Assembly: GCF_964204645.1 (NCBI RefSeq)
Contig: NC_134029.1
Span: 5,713,001 to 5,777,000 of the forward strand
Origin: Tubulanus polymorphus
Taxonomy: Eukaryota > Nemertea > Palaeonemertea > Tubulaniformes > Tubulanidae
DNA length: 64,000 nucleotides
Direction of reading: 5' to 3'
In this document: positions 36,801 through 50,939 of the stretch, in pieces
Numbering within the stretch: the first letter of the stretch is position 1
How the letters are laid out: each line of letters begins with the position of its first letter
Notes under the pieces: generated by a model
The model's input: the letters and a program-made list of their open reading frames with translations, nothing else
Database searches by the model: none
Told to the model about the DNA's origin: nothing
Made by a program: the position numbers and the translations under genes

Positions 36801-36839
36801 TTCTTCTAATCTGGATGAACTCAAACACTCGTCTGAAAA

Positions 36840-37160
36840 GTTTAGAGTAAGATATCAACGTCACAGTCAATATGATTCTTCGTCGGTGAACAAATAAATA
36901 TCTCGGGACAATTCGCGAAATCAGCATCGCCGTTACAATAGAGTGTGTGAATCACCACGAACAGCAACTATACACACACGATGGATGAACGGACGACGAC
37001 AGGAGACAGTATGTGTGTATCAGCCAGCGCGCATGGCTTACACGCGTTACCATGACGATGCTGTCATGGTTACGCAAACACACAGCCGTAGCGCGTCGTC
37101 CTTTCATTCATGGCCGATGACGACGATGATCGCTATATAAATCGCGCGATACGCGAAAGC
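36840..37160 (-). promoter_or_regulatory. possible HNRNPK promoter / 5' UTR region
   Basis: Upstream of the first coding exon, a minus-strand TATA-like TTTATATAGCG lies at about 37131-37141. Downstream of it, at 37046-37073, an imperfect inverted pair reads GTTACCATGAC-6-GTCATGGTTAC. The real first exon and start site cannot be fixed from sequence; they could equally lie in the CpG-richer stretch near 38640-39070. Confidence 0.3.
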
Positions 37161-37885
37161 GGGGGATAACCAAATATTTGTTGCGATAATGATTATTTCA
37201 AACAAGAATGAATCCTAATTTGATAGAAAAAACGAATACAACCACCGTTTAATACAACTAGATGATTTATTTCTAATCGGGCTTTAGAGAATTGCCATCG
37301 CAGGCATCGGTCAAATACTGACCAACCCCGATCATACAGCTAAATCCCACAATAACGAGAAAAACAAGCACAAAAAGTTTCCCTTCGCTAGTGCGTAGCT
37401 TAGTAGAGCCATAAACTGTAGCTCAACGAAACCTTTCCCACTAATTTTCATTTCGTTTTGCAGGACTTTACCCGACCATTAACAAAACACTGTTTCATCA
37501 AGATAATATTGTCACCCTGACAACCTGACTTTTAGCCAAACACGATCAGTGATCTGAAACTTAGGTTATGATGATTATTTTGATCTCTTTTGATATTCTG
37601 GTTAGGGATGTTCCGTGATATGACAAGCTGCCTTAATATATGTGATAAGTACTACCAACTGATACTTTATCAGCACTCATCAGAAAAGTGACCAACAAGA
37701 TTAGCTTAAGAATGTATCGGAAGGGCTGGGTTCCAGGCATAACAAGGGTTTCTAGGGCGGTTTTTTTCACAGATATTTAACTTGCATCACTTATGAATGT
37801 AATGAGCTATAGAAAGAGTAAAGACTATTCCCTGCCTTTTAAAGAAAAGAAAGTACTCTGATCTATCGGTAATCATAATGTACAG

Positions 37886-38015
37886 GGCCCTGTTCCACAG
37901 TTGTGTGTTAAAGCAGGGAGGTGGGAGTCAAAGTTAACTCTTGAGTTAAAGGTAGTTCATATTCGATGTTTTGACTCCAGAGCCGAATTTAACTCAGAAC
38001 TGCGTAACTGGTCCT
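37886..38015. repeat. foldback element, family C copy
   Basis: CCTGTTCCACAGTTGTG on the left and CTGCGTAACTGGTCCTGGG on the right, with TTAACTC repeats inside. It is a diverged version of 25490-25600 and also contains the GCAGGGAGGTGGGAGT block found in the 17500 hairpin. Confidence 0.55.
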
Positions 38016-41000
38016 GGGCTTCAGGACTAATCTGAGTTTTTTTTCAAAGAATAAAAACCCACCAATTTCCAAGTTTCATTCGATGAAAACCAGCATCACT
38101 GAAATATTACGAGTTATACACCGACTTCATTTAGTCGATTGAGTAATTGGACGGAACAAATTAAAAAGCCGGCAGGTGAAAAACTTTTCGTCGAATCTAG
38201 TCAACAGTTTGGCGTTACGAGTCATCGTGCATCATCATCGGCCGTTACACTCGACGCCGAACCGACCAATCAACGGAAGCCACATCTTTCAGTTAGTTGT
38301 CATGTCGCCATGACGACCGAATCCATTTCTCGGCGGCGCGCAACTCGTCGTCAAACTCCGATGACACACACACACGCTGTTACAACGCGACGACGGCCTC
38401 ACGAACATCGTCACCATCAATCGATATTAAATGCCTCGAAAGCATGTCAATAGTACTTCCACTTTTAATACGAAAATTATAAAATTTCAAATGATGTACG
38501 TTAACGTCCACGGGCGACGCCGGGACATCAATCGCGTCGTAGAAACGTTATGAAGTAAGATCATATTATATTAAACGAAACTGGCATCATGCCTAGTACG
38601 TTCAACCGATCAATTCACCGAGTATACATATAATCCGCACGAATGCGAGAGAAAAACTTTGCGCTACGCCTGGTGGCGCTGCGTCGTCATTCCCGAAGAT
38701 TCAAACGACGGCGGGCGCCACCGCCAAACGAGGCTCGGAGCGCGCGCGGTTATCGACCGGTTTTAACGACACGCGATTATTTCCGCAAATCCTTACAAAC
38801 GATCGAATATACGCAATATACGTATAATATACGTCGACACGCCGCCATCGTTTGCCGACACACCCTGAAAATTTCGCATGCGTGCAAACATCCTCATCGA
38901 TGTATATATATATATATACATACGCGCTTCATGCTCGGTTACGGATCAAACGACAATTTGACGGAAACCTCGCACAATAACTTCATTCGCATTGACGCCA
39001 TTTATCGCCAAGCGGCGTGTCGTACACAGGAGCGCGCGCGCCTACAAGGGCGTCGGCCCCGGCTGTCATCATCATCGACTGCATAACAAAATTCTCGTTT
39101 ATCTAGAAGCGAACCCGAAACGTGAACAACGGCTGCAGATGATTACTGAACTTAAATATATATGAAATGTAAACCCATGAGATTTGATCTGTTGTTCCCT
39201 GGAGGTGTCAACAATTTCGATGCTCCTATTTCAATTTGCTCTCGTGAAGAAACAATACCGAAACTGAATGAACGATGACTAGATTTTTGATTGGTACAAT
39301 GTCGGTATTCTGCACGACTGGTTTTAGTAGAGGGGAAAAATCAGCCACCCTATAAAATATCTACTCTAATGGATGTCGATATTCTATCATTGCTGATAAT
39401 TGGTTTGAAATTTATTGAGCTGTTAAAAATGAAATCTAGACCGAACTTCGGCTTTAAATTTTAGATATCATAATGCAGCCCCTTAAACATTCCAGCACAC
39501 GTAGAACACTGAATGTAGTTATTCCTGAATCCTTGTTAACTTATCATTGGCACAACAGAAAATTTCAACACATGATAAGTGTCCGAGGTCTCAACAATCT
39601 AAACATTTGGGTTTCAATTCACACTGCCAGTTCTGCCTAATCCGATACAAATAGGCTCAGACTTTTTTTTAGAGGAACTCCCTTTTTATTCGAATTATTC
39701 AAACCGGATTTTCGCTTAATTCGGATCAAATATTTGTTCCATTTAACCAGGAACGATGTTAACTATTTTTCCTAATTTGGATTTTACCTAATTTAGAGAA
39801 ATCTTTGCAGTCCATAGTCATCCGAATTGCATATTGCAAAAGTCTGTTTATAAACTTGAAGGTCAACGCCTCCGTCGCGCAAACGGATAGTGACCACACA
39901 TTTAAAATGCACACACGACAGCAAGTCGACATACAGAACAACCGGATCTTAAAATCGATGTATCTTTCATAAACGGAGACACGCTGATGCGATTAAAATT
40001 GTAGGATCTGCCACAGGAGAGGAAGAAAAGGTGATTTACCACAGGTGAGGGAAGAAAGATCTGGATCCCTAAACACAATGGTACGCCCAGAGGTGACGAC
40101 ATTTACAGAAACAATAGACCAGAGACACTGCAACAGTGCGAACAATAGACCATACAGTCTCAATCATTATCACTAGACAACACCTTATATATAATTCCAT
40201 TAAGTTATATTAAGTTATTTGAAACTAGCCTGTATGAACTTTCTCATATATCGACAGACATGCAGCAGTCAGGTAGTTGTCGGGTCGTAGATGGTATAGC
40301 AAATTCAAACAACTCGCCACTTCAATTAGTCAGTTTTAAATGACATAAATGACCCATACATTATTGATGGCGCAGACTCTCAAAATCCCACTCCATCTCG
40401 CTTGCACGCATGAGCCAAAAATCAATTAGAGTCTGAAATTTTCAGTCAAATTATTGATAATTTGAAAATGTTCATCTCAAGTACTCCGACATAATTGAAG
40501 GTAGTAGTTATCCAACACTGCGCCAGATCTCTACGCAAGTCGCATACACGCGATATTATATTTCTGTGCAAAAACGTCCATTTTGCCGCTGGATATTAGA
40601 AGACGAAGAGGCTACTAGTACGAAAAAGGCCCACCATTTAATGAAAAAAAATATAACAACATCTGAAAGCCATCGCCGATTTAAAATATCCAAACCAGTT
40701 CGCGCAGCAGGCTATACTTCAAAGCCTTACTCATCTCGACAGATGAGTTGATTGGATAATGATTTCAGAGTCACGGAAATTGGAAGTCTTCATTGAAAAA
40801 ATAAAAATCATTATAAAATCCAGCAAACGCTCGAGAGAAGTTTCCGGGAGAAACTATATCGAACGCGTCGAAGACTACTGTTTAATCGCAATACACCCGA
40901 GTTCTGCCTAGATGGTCGGTATAGTTTTGCCGATTCTTGAATTGATAAATCTTTTTATTGTTTAAGCGTCCTATCGGCAACGTCTACTAAGAAGCCTGTT

Positions 41001-41837
41001 AGTTAGTTGTAGGGTACAATGGATGTCTAATTTCTGGCAGGTACGGCAATATAGCCTTTCTCTTATGACACTAATTCTATTAAGCTGATTATAGTTATTA
41101 TTAATCAACATATAATCCGGTGAGCTCATTTCCATCTCGCAGTTACTGCTATGCAAACCAGTGGCACATGTACCATGTATATACACCCACATGATTAAAT
41201 GTAATAGTGGCAACAAAGTATACTCAGCAGAGCCTTATTACCAGACTCGCTGTCTAAATGTCCATATGAAAGAAACACTGCCATATTTTCCGGACCACTA
41301 CGAAAGCCGTCTACTCCCCGCTAAAGTGGACCAACAACAAGAAAGTGGTGAAAATAATCAATTGAGAATGAACCGTTATCATTAGCCAAGATCAAAGGGA
41401 GACAATAGCCCCCCTAAAAAAAATCAAATTTGGCCCGTGCACAGACTGTGTTCCCGCGCAAAAAAACATACATTCGATACTAAACACTGCTAAGCAATGT
41501 GAGCCACTCCCACAAGCAGTTGTAATTCACACACAATAATTTGTCCGTCCTAAAAGGGATGAGCCCATTCGGCACCCGTGTCAACGGTTTTACCGGGCCT
41601 AAATTCGCACTGACCAAAAATGCTTACGAGATCACGGAGATATCAATATCACGAAAGATGACGTGGAGTAGTTGGACAGTCTACCAGCTATTCTTATTGC
41701 GCCCTTGCCACTAATACCACGGATAACTAACTCATCACAGACAAGCTACCGGTGCACGTAAGTTTTCAAACGGTATCAGAAGGCAATTACACCAACAGCA
41801 CCGAAAACGAAGAGAAATCCCGCATTAAATTCAGCCA

Positions 41838-41996
41838 AAACGAGAAACTTGAATAGAAGAGTATATATTTTTGCACAACGTTTCGGCTAAAGACTATTAG
41901 CCATCGTCAGTACGCCTGATGATGGCTAATAGTCTGAATAGGCTGAAACGTGGTGCAAATATATATACTCTTCTATTCAAGTTTCTCGTTCTGGTT
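41838..41996. repeat. foldback element, family D
   Basis: Near-perfect inverted arms of about 70 bases: AACGAGAAACTTGAATAGAA ... TTGCACAACGTTTCGGCTAA ... GACTATTAGCCATC on the left, and GATGGCTAATAGTC ... CTGAAACGTGGTGCAAATAT ... TTCTATTCAAGTTTCTCGTT on the right. The centre is short. It is a young-looking hairpin insertion. Confidence 0.88.
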
Positions 41997-42724
41997 GAAT
42001 TTGTTGGAGGATTTCTCTCGTTATCATCTTACGCGGATATTGCGTATCTTTTCGTCTCAACAGCGCCGAGCCAATTCAAATCAGAAATTTCAGTATGATT
42101 AGGTTGACTGAGTGCGATCGCTAGTGCCGTTGTCATTATATAATAAAACCGTTATGGGAAAAATATCTGTTGTACCTGACTGACTAAACACGTCGTAAAA
42201 ACGGGCGATTCAGAAGTTTATGACGTGCGCGCGATATTATCGTTTTACGTCGAGGGGGACATGTGATAGATTAAACGCGCTACTTTCCGTCCGTTCAATT
42301 GTGAGCAATTGAAAACGCAATACGCCAACACATGGCCCGCTATGGAACCAGGGTACACGGACGATTGAAGTCGTGTAAATTATTCATCCGGTCGGTCATG
42401 CGTCGCACCCAGCGGGTAAACTACGACCGAACATCGACTTCAGCCTCGTTCATACACATGCAATTTAACCGCCAGTTACGCCGCCAGATGGCGCGATGAA
42501 TACTCAGTATTTCGTCGTCAAAATCAGTTCATTATCGATGAACTTCGAACGGAATTCTTAGGCTCTCGAATGCATGTATTATCACAAGGCCTATCAAATA
42601 TACTTTAAATTCGTTGTTCTTCTCAGATATTGGTACAATCATCAATAATAATGATTTATTTCAGAGAAAAGTCTATCGGTTTTCATAAACATTGGATGTG
42701 GAAGACCCGAGTATCCGACACAGG

Positions 42725-42905
42725 CATGCAGACCCATTTGGCACCAGTAAAAAGCCACGATGACACAAGCAAATTATGCCCGGGACAACTGTTCACACGG
42801 GTGCCAAATGGACCCGATCGTGTTTGCTCCGGGCCAAATTCGGACTTACCAAAAATGTCAGACCAGGCCCGAGCCAAATGATTGCGTTTGAACTGGTACC
42901 GAAAA
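42725..42905. repeat. dispersed repeat with internal inverted parts
   Basis: Contains CCATTTGGCACC and, inverted, GGGTGCCAAATGG, then GGGCCAAATTCGGACTTACC and AAAAATG. The stretch at 41555-41630 shares GCACCCGTG and GGGCCTAAATTCGCACTGACC-AAAAATG, so both belong to one family. Confidence 0.55.
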
Positions 42906-45722
42906 TGACCCATGTCGCTTTGTTTGAGCATTGTTTATTAACAATGAATGGTTCACGCGTGAGCCCGCTCACTAATTAGCGCATGGACCAAATTTGGCTA
43001 GAGCCTGACCCGTGCCAAATCATCCCCATGTGATCGCGGCTCAAATTCAGAGTAGGAAGCACTTTGAGAGACTCGCTATAGACCCTGTCAGCGTGAATGG
43101 TTCGCGAGCATTTTTCATGCAGTCGACAAAAAAAAACTCCCAGTGGAAACCAACCACCACATAAACATCATTCAACTCCCGATATGAAGAGGGAAAAAGT
43201 TACCTAGCCAAAAAACACCAAACCGCACAGCACGAGTCTACGCACAGTAGAATCAACTCAAACTATTTGCCATGTACACATATACTAACGACTTCGCTAA
43301 TTGTACTTCAAAAATGAGCTGATCTCGAAAAACAAGAAATTCATTTCAAAACGCGCTTCATAGATTTCGAGTATACTTCGTCGACGAGGCGAAATATAAT
43401 CGTACGTAGCGCTTCATATCGAATTTTTAAACGGAGACCACGTATCGCCGCGTTATCGGTTAGCTGTCACGCTGCGTTAATACACGTAAGCAACTATCAA
43501 ATCAGAACATTTATATTCACATACAGCCCCTTGAAAACTGAGAATTGAAGATCATGAGATATAGATATGTTTTCGAAATGATTCATTTGTACTGTTCGAT
43601 TACTACAGAGTTGATGATGTCTGGGACCGAGTGTGCACTGTGTATTGGTGAGCAATTTTCCGTCGCCCAATATCAAACATGAGGAGCAAATCCTTTCAAC
43701 AACGAGCAACCGCTGTCTCCCGTTGCAGACGAGAGCAAATCGTGCGGTTGCTCGAGAATTGCTCGAATTCATCGCCTGTGTGCGATAGGCTTTAGGCTCA
43801 GGTACGAACTCGAAATCCATATCGAGATAACTTTTTGAAATTTGACCCCATTCCCGAGTTATGCGGTCATCTTCAAGGTCATAACGCTAAAAACTGTTTC
43901 ATGGCCCTAGCTCTACCACTAGGCGCGCACTGGGCCTATCCTTCGCACTACATACCTAGACCCCTTATTAACATCGAACCCAAGTATTAACAAATTGTTT
44001 TTAACATAAAGCGCAGCAAAAATGGCCCAAAGCCTTATTTACGTATACGCGTTACATATACGCGAACGCAAAGAACTGACCCGCAAACGCTAAATATTTG
44101 CCTCAAAGGTAAGGCGGGGCGTGTGCAACGTTAATTTTATTTCAAGCGTCATGATCATATATAGATAAGATGGATTTCGGTTGGCAGTATCGGCCCGAGA
44201 GATGCCGACAGCAAATATTTTCTCGGCAGGATGCGTTTCTATCGCTCCGAAGAAACGGGTGTTTTAATTGAATACTGATCTATAGGCGTCGGCCTTTTTC
44301 CACGCGATCCATACAAAACAATTCATACTTTATGAGTTAAAAACTAATTATCAACGACATCTCATCAATATTCAATTCAGTCCATACGCGTTTTCTGCGA
44401 CTGCCGGGTCCGCGGCAGGGGACGCCACGACCGCATTCGATTTCCATCCGAAGAATAGTTGATATAATATACGAAATGAAACGATATTGTCGTCGATATG
44501 AAATAAAGATAAGGAGACAATTGATGACATCGTATCGACGATGGATAGGTAGCTCGATTGATGCGTTCAGGGGGGTCCTTTCTTCGGCTACTGCCATCAA
44601 TTACGGCTCGATGCGAGTCAATAATCGTTATCGTCACTCCGACCATCCCAGTTTCCGTACAGCTCGACATCTCGAAGACTCGGCGATATTTTCGTAAGGT
44701 TTCCATCGCTTTCATTGGGAAAAAATCAGACACTTTTATACATGTATCACTCCTGCCTTTGAAAACTGAGAAATGACACTTGTAAGCCTGCCATCAAAAC
44801 GTCCACCTATAACTCCGATTCTTTTAACTCGGGACAAAAGTAACGTCAGCAAACGTCAATGAGTTCGAGTTGGACAGGCTTCTTTAAAACATAATGAAAA
44901 CGAACTTAATGCCTTTGTTTTGAATTTTTTTTTTCAATTTCAAGTTTGTGGTTATGACATATACACGTGTATATGAGCAAGTACCTCATTCTCGAATTCC
45001 ACCTTGCCAAAGTATAATTCTCAGGCAGATTTGCGTTACACACAAAGCTTCAGAAAAATGACCGAGCTATTTTCAAATTCCTTGACTTTTCCCCGATTTC
45101 AAAATAGAAGAGTCAGAATTCCCAGATTTTCCCGGCAGGGAACGATAAACCGAGAACTCCCAGATTTTCCCTTATTCTTTCCTTATTCCTCTTTAAGAAC
45201 CCCCTGGTAACGCGAGAAAAAATCCTAAATTCAACATTTCCACCGTGTTCACGGTGTACATTACGACGCCGTTCAAATTATCGATCCGTCGATTTTTCGC
45301 CGATCAACCGTTCGTTCGTACCCGCGAAAACATACAGTCAATCAGAAATTGCCGCAGTCGGATTTCAGCGAAGAGACGTTTGAAATACGTACACATCAAA
45401 CGTACCTAGAGCCCACACCCATACTTATAGCAGCCTGCGGCGAGTGGATCACGCGCGCGCGCTCGCGATGACACGGCAAGTTTTTTTTCCTTACTCGTAT
45501 TTCGGTATCGACTTTTAAACTAATAGACCAAAGCGACGTTCGGTTAAATCACCGAATAAACCGACGTTTTAGTTGATTTCGTCGCACGTCGTCCTCGAGC
45601 TGCCGGCGAAAAACTCCCGATCACGATAGCAGTTAAAATGTGAAGCCTCTGGGATCAATATTATACACAGCTGCAATAAGTTGTGTCGACCCGTCTTTTT
45701 ACTTTCTCCATCCGACCGGCAC

Positions 45723-45961
45723 GGCTGCCAACCAACCTCTGAAAAGTGCTATCAGCAACGAGCTGAATTTTGAATCGTTATCAATAACATTTCAAAATAC
45801 ATGACACAAGAAAGAAAACGTTCAAATTAATCAGTAATCAACATTTAGACCCTTAGTAACATCTTTCACATTTCTGTACGCACCAAACAGATCACATTGG
45901 TATTTTTCGGGACAAAATCGTAACGAAATGCTGAAAATCAGGAACGGTCGACAGCTCTGGT
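45723..45961. repeat. dispersed repeat, copy 2
   Basis: Second copy of the repeat at 18039-18224, with the same order of conserved blocks and an extra insertion of about 50 bases near 45778-45825. Confidence 0.75.
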
Positions 45962-46488
45962 TATGCATTTTGACCGTAGATGATGCATTAACTTAATTCA
46001 GATCAACACAAATCCGTGTCGATTAGTCGGGAAAAGCATATTATGTTTTTAACTCGACTATATCGAGAAAAGGCCATTGAAGATCGATCATAGATCGATC
46101 ACGCGAAAAGCGCGAGATTAACCTTTATTATTCATTTTAAAAAAAGCGAGATACGAATAACGCGAAGGCCGTTTCACAGATCACGGGGAATCGAATTATA
46201 ATCTAGGTTGACGAGGCTTATGAATATGATTGAGTGGTTTCACTTTGACGTATCGATGGCGACAATATCGAAGGCACGCGTGGCTTTGCATGAATTAACG
46301 CGAACGCGCTACTGAAGGCTGTCGTCGGTTCAGATCAAATTCCATTAATGTGTCGCACGACTCGCATACATTCAATGACTTAACCGAAGTTCTAAATTTT
46401 CACATCGCTTCGACCATCGTCAAAAGTACAGTAGACTACGGGGAGGGTTGTTGAGAATGTTTCCCGAACACTATTTATGAAATAAATT

Positions 46489-46785
46489 CAACTCGGATAT
46501 CATACAAGTCGAACACACTTTTACCGTTCCATAAGGTCCCATTTGAGTGGAGTCTTTTTTCAGCAGGCTTTATATGGAGAATATTTCAAACTGAGCGTAA
46601 CGAAGTGATTACAAATTTTATTGCTGTTTATAGAATCAACCGTTTGGTCAGGAGAAACAAGGTACAGCAGACATCAGAGTCAGATCCGATCAACTCGGAT
46701 ATTTGTCGAAATATCTATTGCGACTGCGTATGAAATGTACACAACATCCAACTCGGATATCACCGAGTCGAACACATTTCTTCAG
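46489..46785. repeat. short direct repeats about 260 bases apart
   Basis: CAACTCGGATATCATACAAG-TCGAACACA (from 46489) and CAACTCGGATATCACCGAG-TCGAACACA (from 46750), with a third partial CAACTCGGATAT at about 46690. No coding role is seen. Confidence 0.6.
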
Positions 46786-49700
46786 TCCCAGACTCGAGGG
46801 AAGTCTACCATATCATTCTTTAGCCTAAGTTCAAAAACTTACAACAAATGACTTCGAAGAGAACTTTTTTGTTCGGTCATTCAGCGGCAGATGTCGTGAT
46901 AACTGCATGAAATTCGCGTTAATGCCGAAGCCCGTATGTAATAAACGATGAAAGATTCATAACGCGAAGCTTTCACTTTTCAATACGCTTCACCGGCGAC
47001 GTTAAGCGCCGGCCGATGAAATAATCATGCCGATACAGCCAACGACAATAGGTTCAGACACGGTCGAAACATCGACGCAAACAACAGGTCATAGGAAGCG
47101 ACGCGAGCGCGCATTGTCATTAGCGGCGTTCTGGTTCGAACAATGGGCGCCATACGTGCACGTACACCTGATATAATCCCAGATTGAATGCTCGGCTCTC
47201 GAGGCGCATCCCGCCCTGAAAACACACGGCAGACAAAGGCACCGCGTATGAAAACATGCAATACGAGATTCAAGACTCGAAAATGAAATGCCATTTTAAT
47301 GAAAACCCGATTGAAACGAAACACGTAGAAAAGTTCGAAGCTTAACTTCGTCTAAACTACGCTTATACACCACAAAATAGAACGTTGGCGAATTCACTGG
47401 ATAAATTAACCAGGCAGCACACTTTACACACATAATTAGATCAATTTCATGGTGGATGTTATTTCAAAAAGTATATTCAACCTTCCATTATCAGCTACTG
47501 CCTCGTCCGTCTGTCATAACTTAACATTCCCGAATACAAAAATTAAGAGAGAAATTTAGTTCATTGTTGATTAAAACGATGCTCAGATTTTGAAATAAGA
47601 CCGAGTCAAAGTCACCCGCCACCCTCAGTTCTCTGCCCAAAAATCTTATCTCCGAACGAAAAAATTCTTAATGATACATACCTAATAAAATATCGTTCAG
47701 AACTCGGTTGTAAACTCAGATTGACGAACTTCAGTCTGGAAAGACAAAAATATCTGAAATGTTAACACAATTTCAACACAGAAACGTTTCAACCATTTGG
47801 TGATCGAGCTAATCTTTTCACTGTGCCAATAATGCTGGTACCAGTACTCTGTTTTTTAACACATGGAGTACTAGCAATTTTCTACTACTTAGCTTTACCT
47901 TTACCTACCCTATTGTAATAAGTCTATTCTAACAAATAAGCCAACTCTCAAAGGTCAGCTCACAAATTCAAATCACATTTTCAAATTGCGGGGTTTTACG
48001 AGATACAATCCCGAATGCAGTTGTCCCGACGGGAAGGGGATACAAGATTCGATCCTACTAATAATACGACAAATCGATCATCTTCGCCGAATGCGACGCT
48101 ATGGCGATGATAATTATCAATCGCAGTCATCAAGAGGAGTCATTATGTTTCCGTGCAACAACGCAACAATTAGCCCTGACTCACCGCCAGCAGCGTCATC
48201 ACCGCCGCTGTTACAGAGATAAAAGCATAAAATTACATACTTCACTCGGCCTGAAAGACAATAGACGCATTTACACGATAAAGAAATATCTGTCGTTAAT
48301 GTATCGACGAAGAGGTGCAAGAAATCAATTTTTCTGAAGCTTCATTTACTTATAACAATTAGGCAAAGAGCGTCGAACAGGATGAATCACTGTTGTATAC
48401 TTCGTCTCCTGTTCCAGCATTCCGTGGTGGCGGTGCCGATGGTTGGATACTGCCGCTGCGCTCTATCCCATCACGACACGAGTACCCGCGCGATACTCGT
48501 CATCTTGAAATATTGACAATAACACCCCTTACACGTGTATATTTCGAACTCAAATTATGATAAGAAAACTTCAGCCGCATATCTGGACTCGAGGCTCGTA
48601 GCTGCTTTTGTTGTAGTGAAACTCAGCTAGTGGTTTAACCCTTTAGCCACGATTCGACTTTCCCAGAGAAGAATTATCCAGATTTCCATCCATGGACAAC
48701 AATTTTCAGCATGAAATCCACATATATTACAAATATCAAGGGAAAACCTGAACGAGAGCATACAAAATTGGTTACATAGGAACCGGCTTGCTCCAAGCCC
48801 GTAATTATAACTGGACACACCTTTAACGATTAACGTATAGATTGTTGCATTCACCATGCAACGGTGTACTGCCATTTCAACTTGTTACGGCTCCTTATAG
48901 AACAGGCTGGCTTTCATAAGTCCTTATCATCGAAAATGCGGCTGGCTTTTAAAAAGGGGACCCAGTAACTATAAACGAGGCTTTAAGTGGACTTTCGTGG
49001 TCTAGATTGGCCTTCAGAAAAACCCAACATGGTCATTTTTCTCGCCAGCCAACTGGGCGCGCCATAAAAACCATTTATTAACATCAAAGGTATAAACAGA
49101 GATAAATGTAAAAGAAAAAACTTTTTATATTCAACCCCTCCCCTCCATTCACAAGATAATATATATATATATATATATACAAATATATATATACATGCAT
49201 TATGATATGAGAATACTCCCTAAAATTATCACCCGCTTTTTTATCTCGAGGTTTACCGAAAACAAAAACTGATATCATGTTCAGTCGATTATGTTTCTAT
49301 TCAATCGGCACAAATTGACAATTCGCGAGGGACTGACAATGTTATTGCTAACGGCAACATCAAATCCATTGCCAGCAGCCTCAGGTGATTACACACTCAT
49401 TAACAATAGCACACCGCGTTCTCTATCCGCGCCCCACCCATCACAACGCCGCACAGAGCCCTCTATCCGAACGCGAACGAACTAAACAAATAAGGCAACA
49501 CCCAAATATTAGCGATTTTCACCTCGGTGGATTTTTATCGATCGCGTCGAGCTATTAAACCGGCGCCGCGAAGCGACGACAAGATTCTTCTAGAACGTCG
49601 ACATAAAAATTCCCGGAGCGCAAATTCACGCGAAAAAAAAATAATCTGCGTTTAAACGAAATAAAACCGTAGGATCTAAAGTTCTATTTAGATACATGTG

Positions 49701-49904
49701 TAAATAATCGATGTTTTCCCGCGAAATTGAAGCTTCTCATTTTCTACCCCCATAACTCCATAAATAACAGTAAAACCAATCTAACATTATCGGTTATTAC
49801 TTACCGTCAAGCCCAGGGGCCAGTTTCACATTGACGAAAATAATGACTCGGGTTAATTAGCCTAATAAATGTCAGACTTTTAATCCTTTTTTGTGCAAGT
49901 AGAG

Positions 49905-49944
49905 AACATAGATCATATTCATCAAACATAGATCATATTCATCA
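49905..49944. repeat. 20-base tandem duplication
   Basis: ACATAGATCATATTCATCAA occurs twice head to tail with no mismatch. Confidence 0.85.
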
Positions 49945-50939
49945 ATGGATTTGACCTATTTTGATCCCACAGCGTTTAACCCTTTTGTAGCATGCCGCCA
50001 CAGTCCTGTTTTTCGAGGATTAAATAAAGGCAGTCATAGCTACTTACAACTAGTTCACTCGCCCTTTACCTGACCTATATCTTATCCTATTTTATTACAG
50101 CCCTTCTACAATGGCACTGCGTGGGCTAGCAGGGGTTAGACTAATGCTGTTCTGTTCAGGCCCTTTGATGATGCAATCTAAACTAACTGCGGCTATCGTA
50201 GTAGGTCGACCAGTTAGGATTTCATATCATACATTGATGGGCAAAAATATAGCACAAAGAAAGACACGACAACGACAAAGGCCCAAATGGGAAAGAAAAT
50301 TAAGATAGTTTCATGTGTAGCTCGGCTCCCAGGTTCAGTTACATTCTAAAAATTCCCGAAGAATTAACTTCAGTTTTTGAATTGACTTGTCTTGCTCTGT
50401 GTCTACCACCAAATACACTATGATTTTTCACTCATGCATGGACTAGTCTCTGGATGGCTCATCCAAACTCACTGAGCGAAGACGGGTCCCAAAATGATCT
50501 GGCCCGCACGGCCCACCGCCTCGACGCGGCCCGGTGGCAATAACGCCGAAATTATCTTTGTATTTGTTTAAAAACGGGTTATTTGATTCCCGATGGCTGA
50601 TTGTGAAGACTTATACCTGGTTCCTAGATCAGGCGCATCAGTTTTCCGCGGATTGGTTTGTATATAGAGAATTATTAGAGCTATTTACCGGTTGAATTTA
50701 ACTATAATCTGCGCAAATCGATGAAACTTCACGTACAGCAAAAAACAAAATGGACGCCGAAATTAAACGCGGTAACGCGCACGGATTAATACGGATTGAA
50801 AAATTAATCAGATTTCATCCTGATTAATATAATCAACAATTTTGAACAAATGTATTTATAGATTTTTAAAATTCATGTGTTACTCATAAAAGTATTTTAT
50901 GAATTCGCGAAGGGTACATGGTAAATAGTAAATTCAATT

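Larger units (their letters stand above)
37160..50900. other. gene-poor stretch, no supported coding sequence
   Basis: About 14 kb between the divergent HNRNPK and DET1 genes. Open frames reach only about 150 codons (for example 38643-39086) and show simple-sequence bias rather than protein-like composition. The stretch contains foldback elements (37886-38015, 41838-41996), dispersed repeats (41555-41630, 42725-42905, 45060-45190, 45723-45961), tandem duplications (49905-49944) and AT microsatellites (38901-38920, 49157-49194). Enhancers or non-coding first exons of either neighbour could lie here unseen. Confidence 0.5.

Noticed and set aside
38643-39086. 147-codon plus-strand Arg-rich frame
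   Set aside because: Composition follows CpG-rich and TATA-type simple sequence; there is no domain, no splice context and no homology that I can see.
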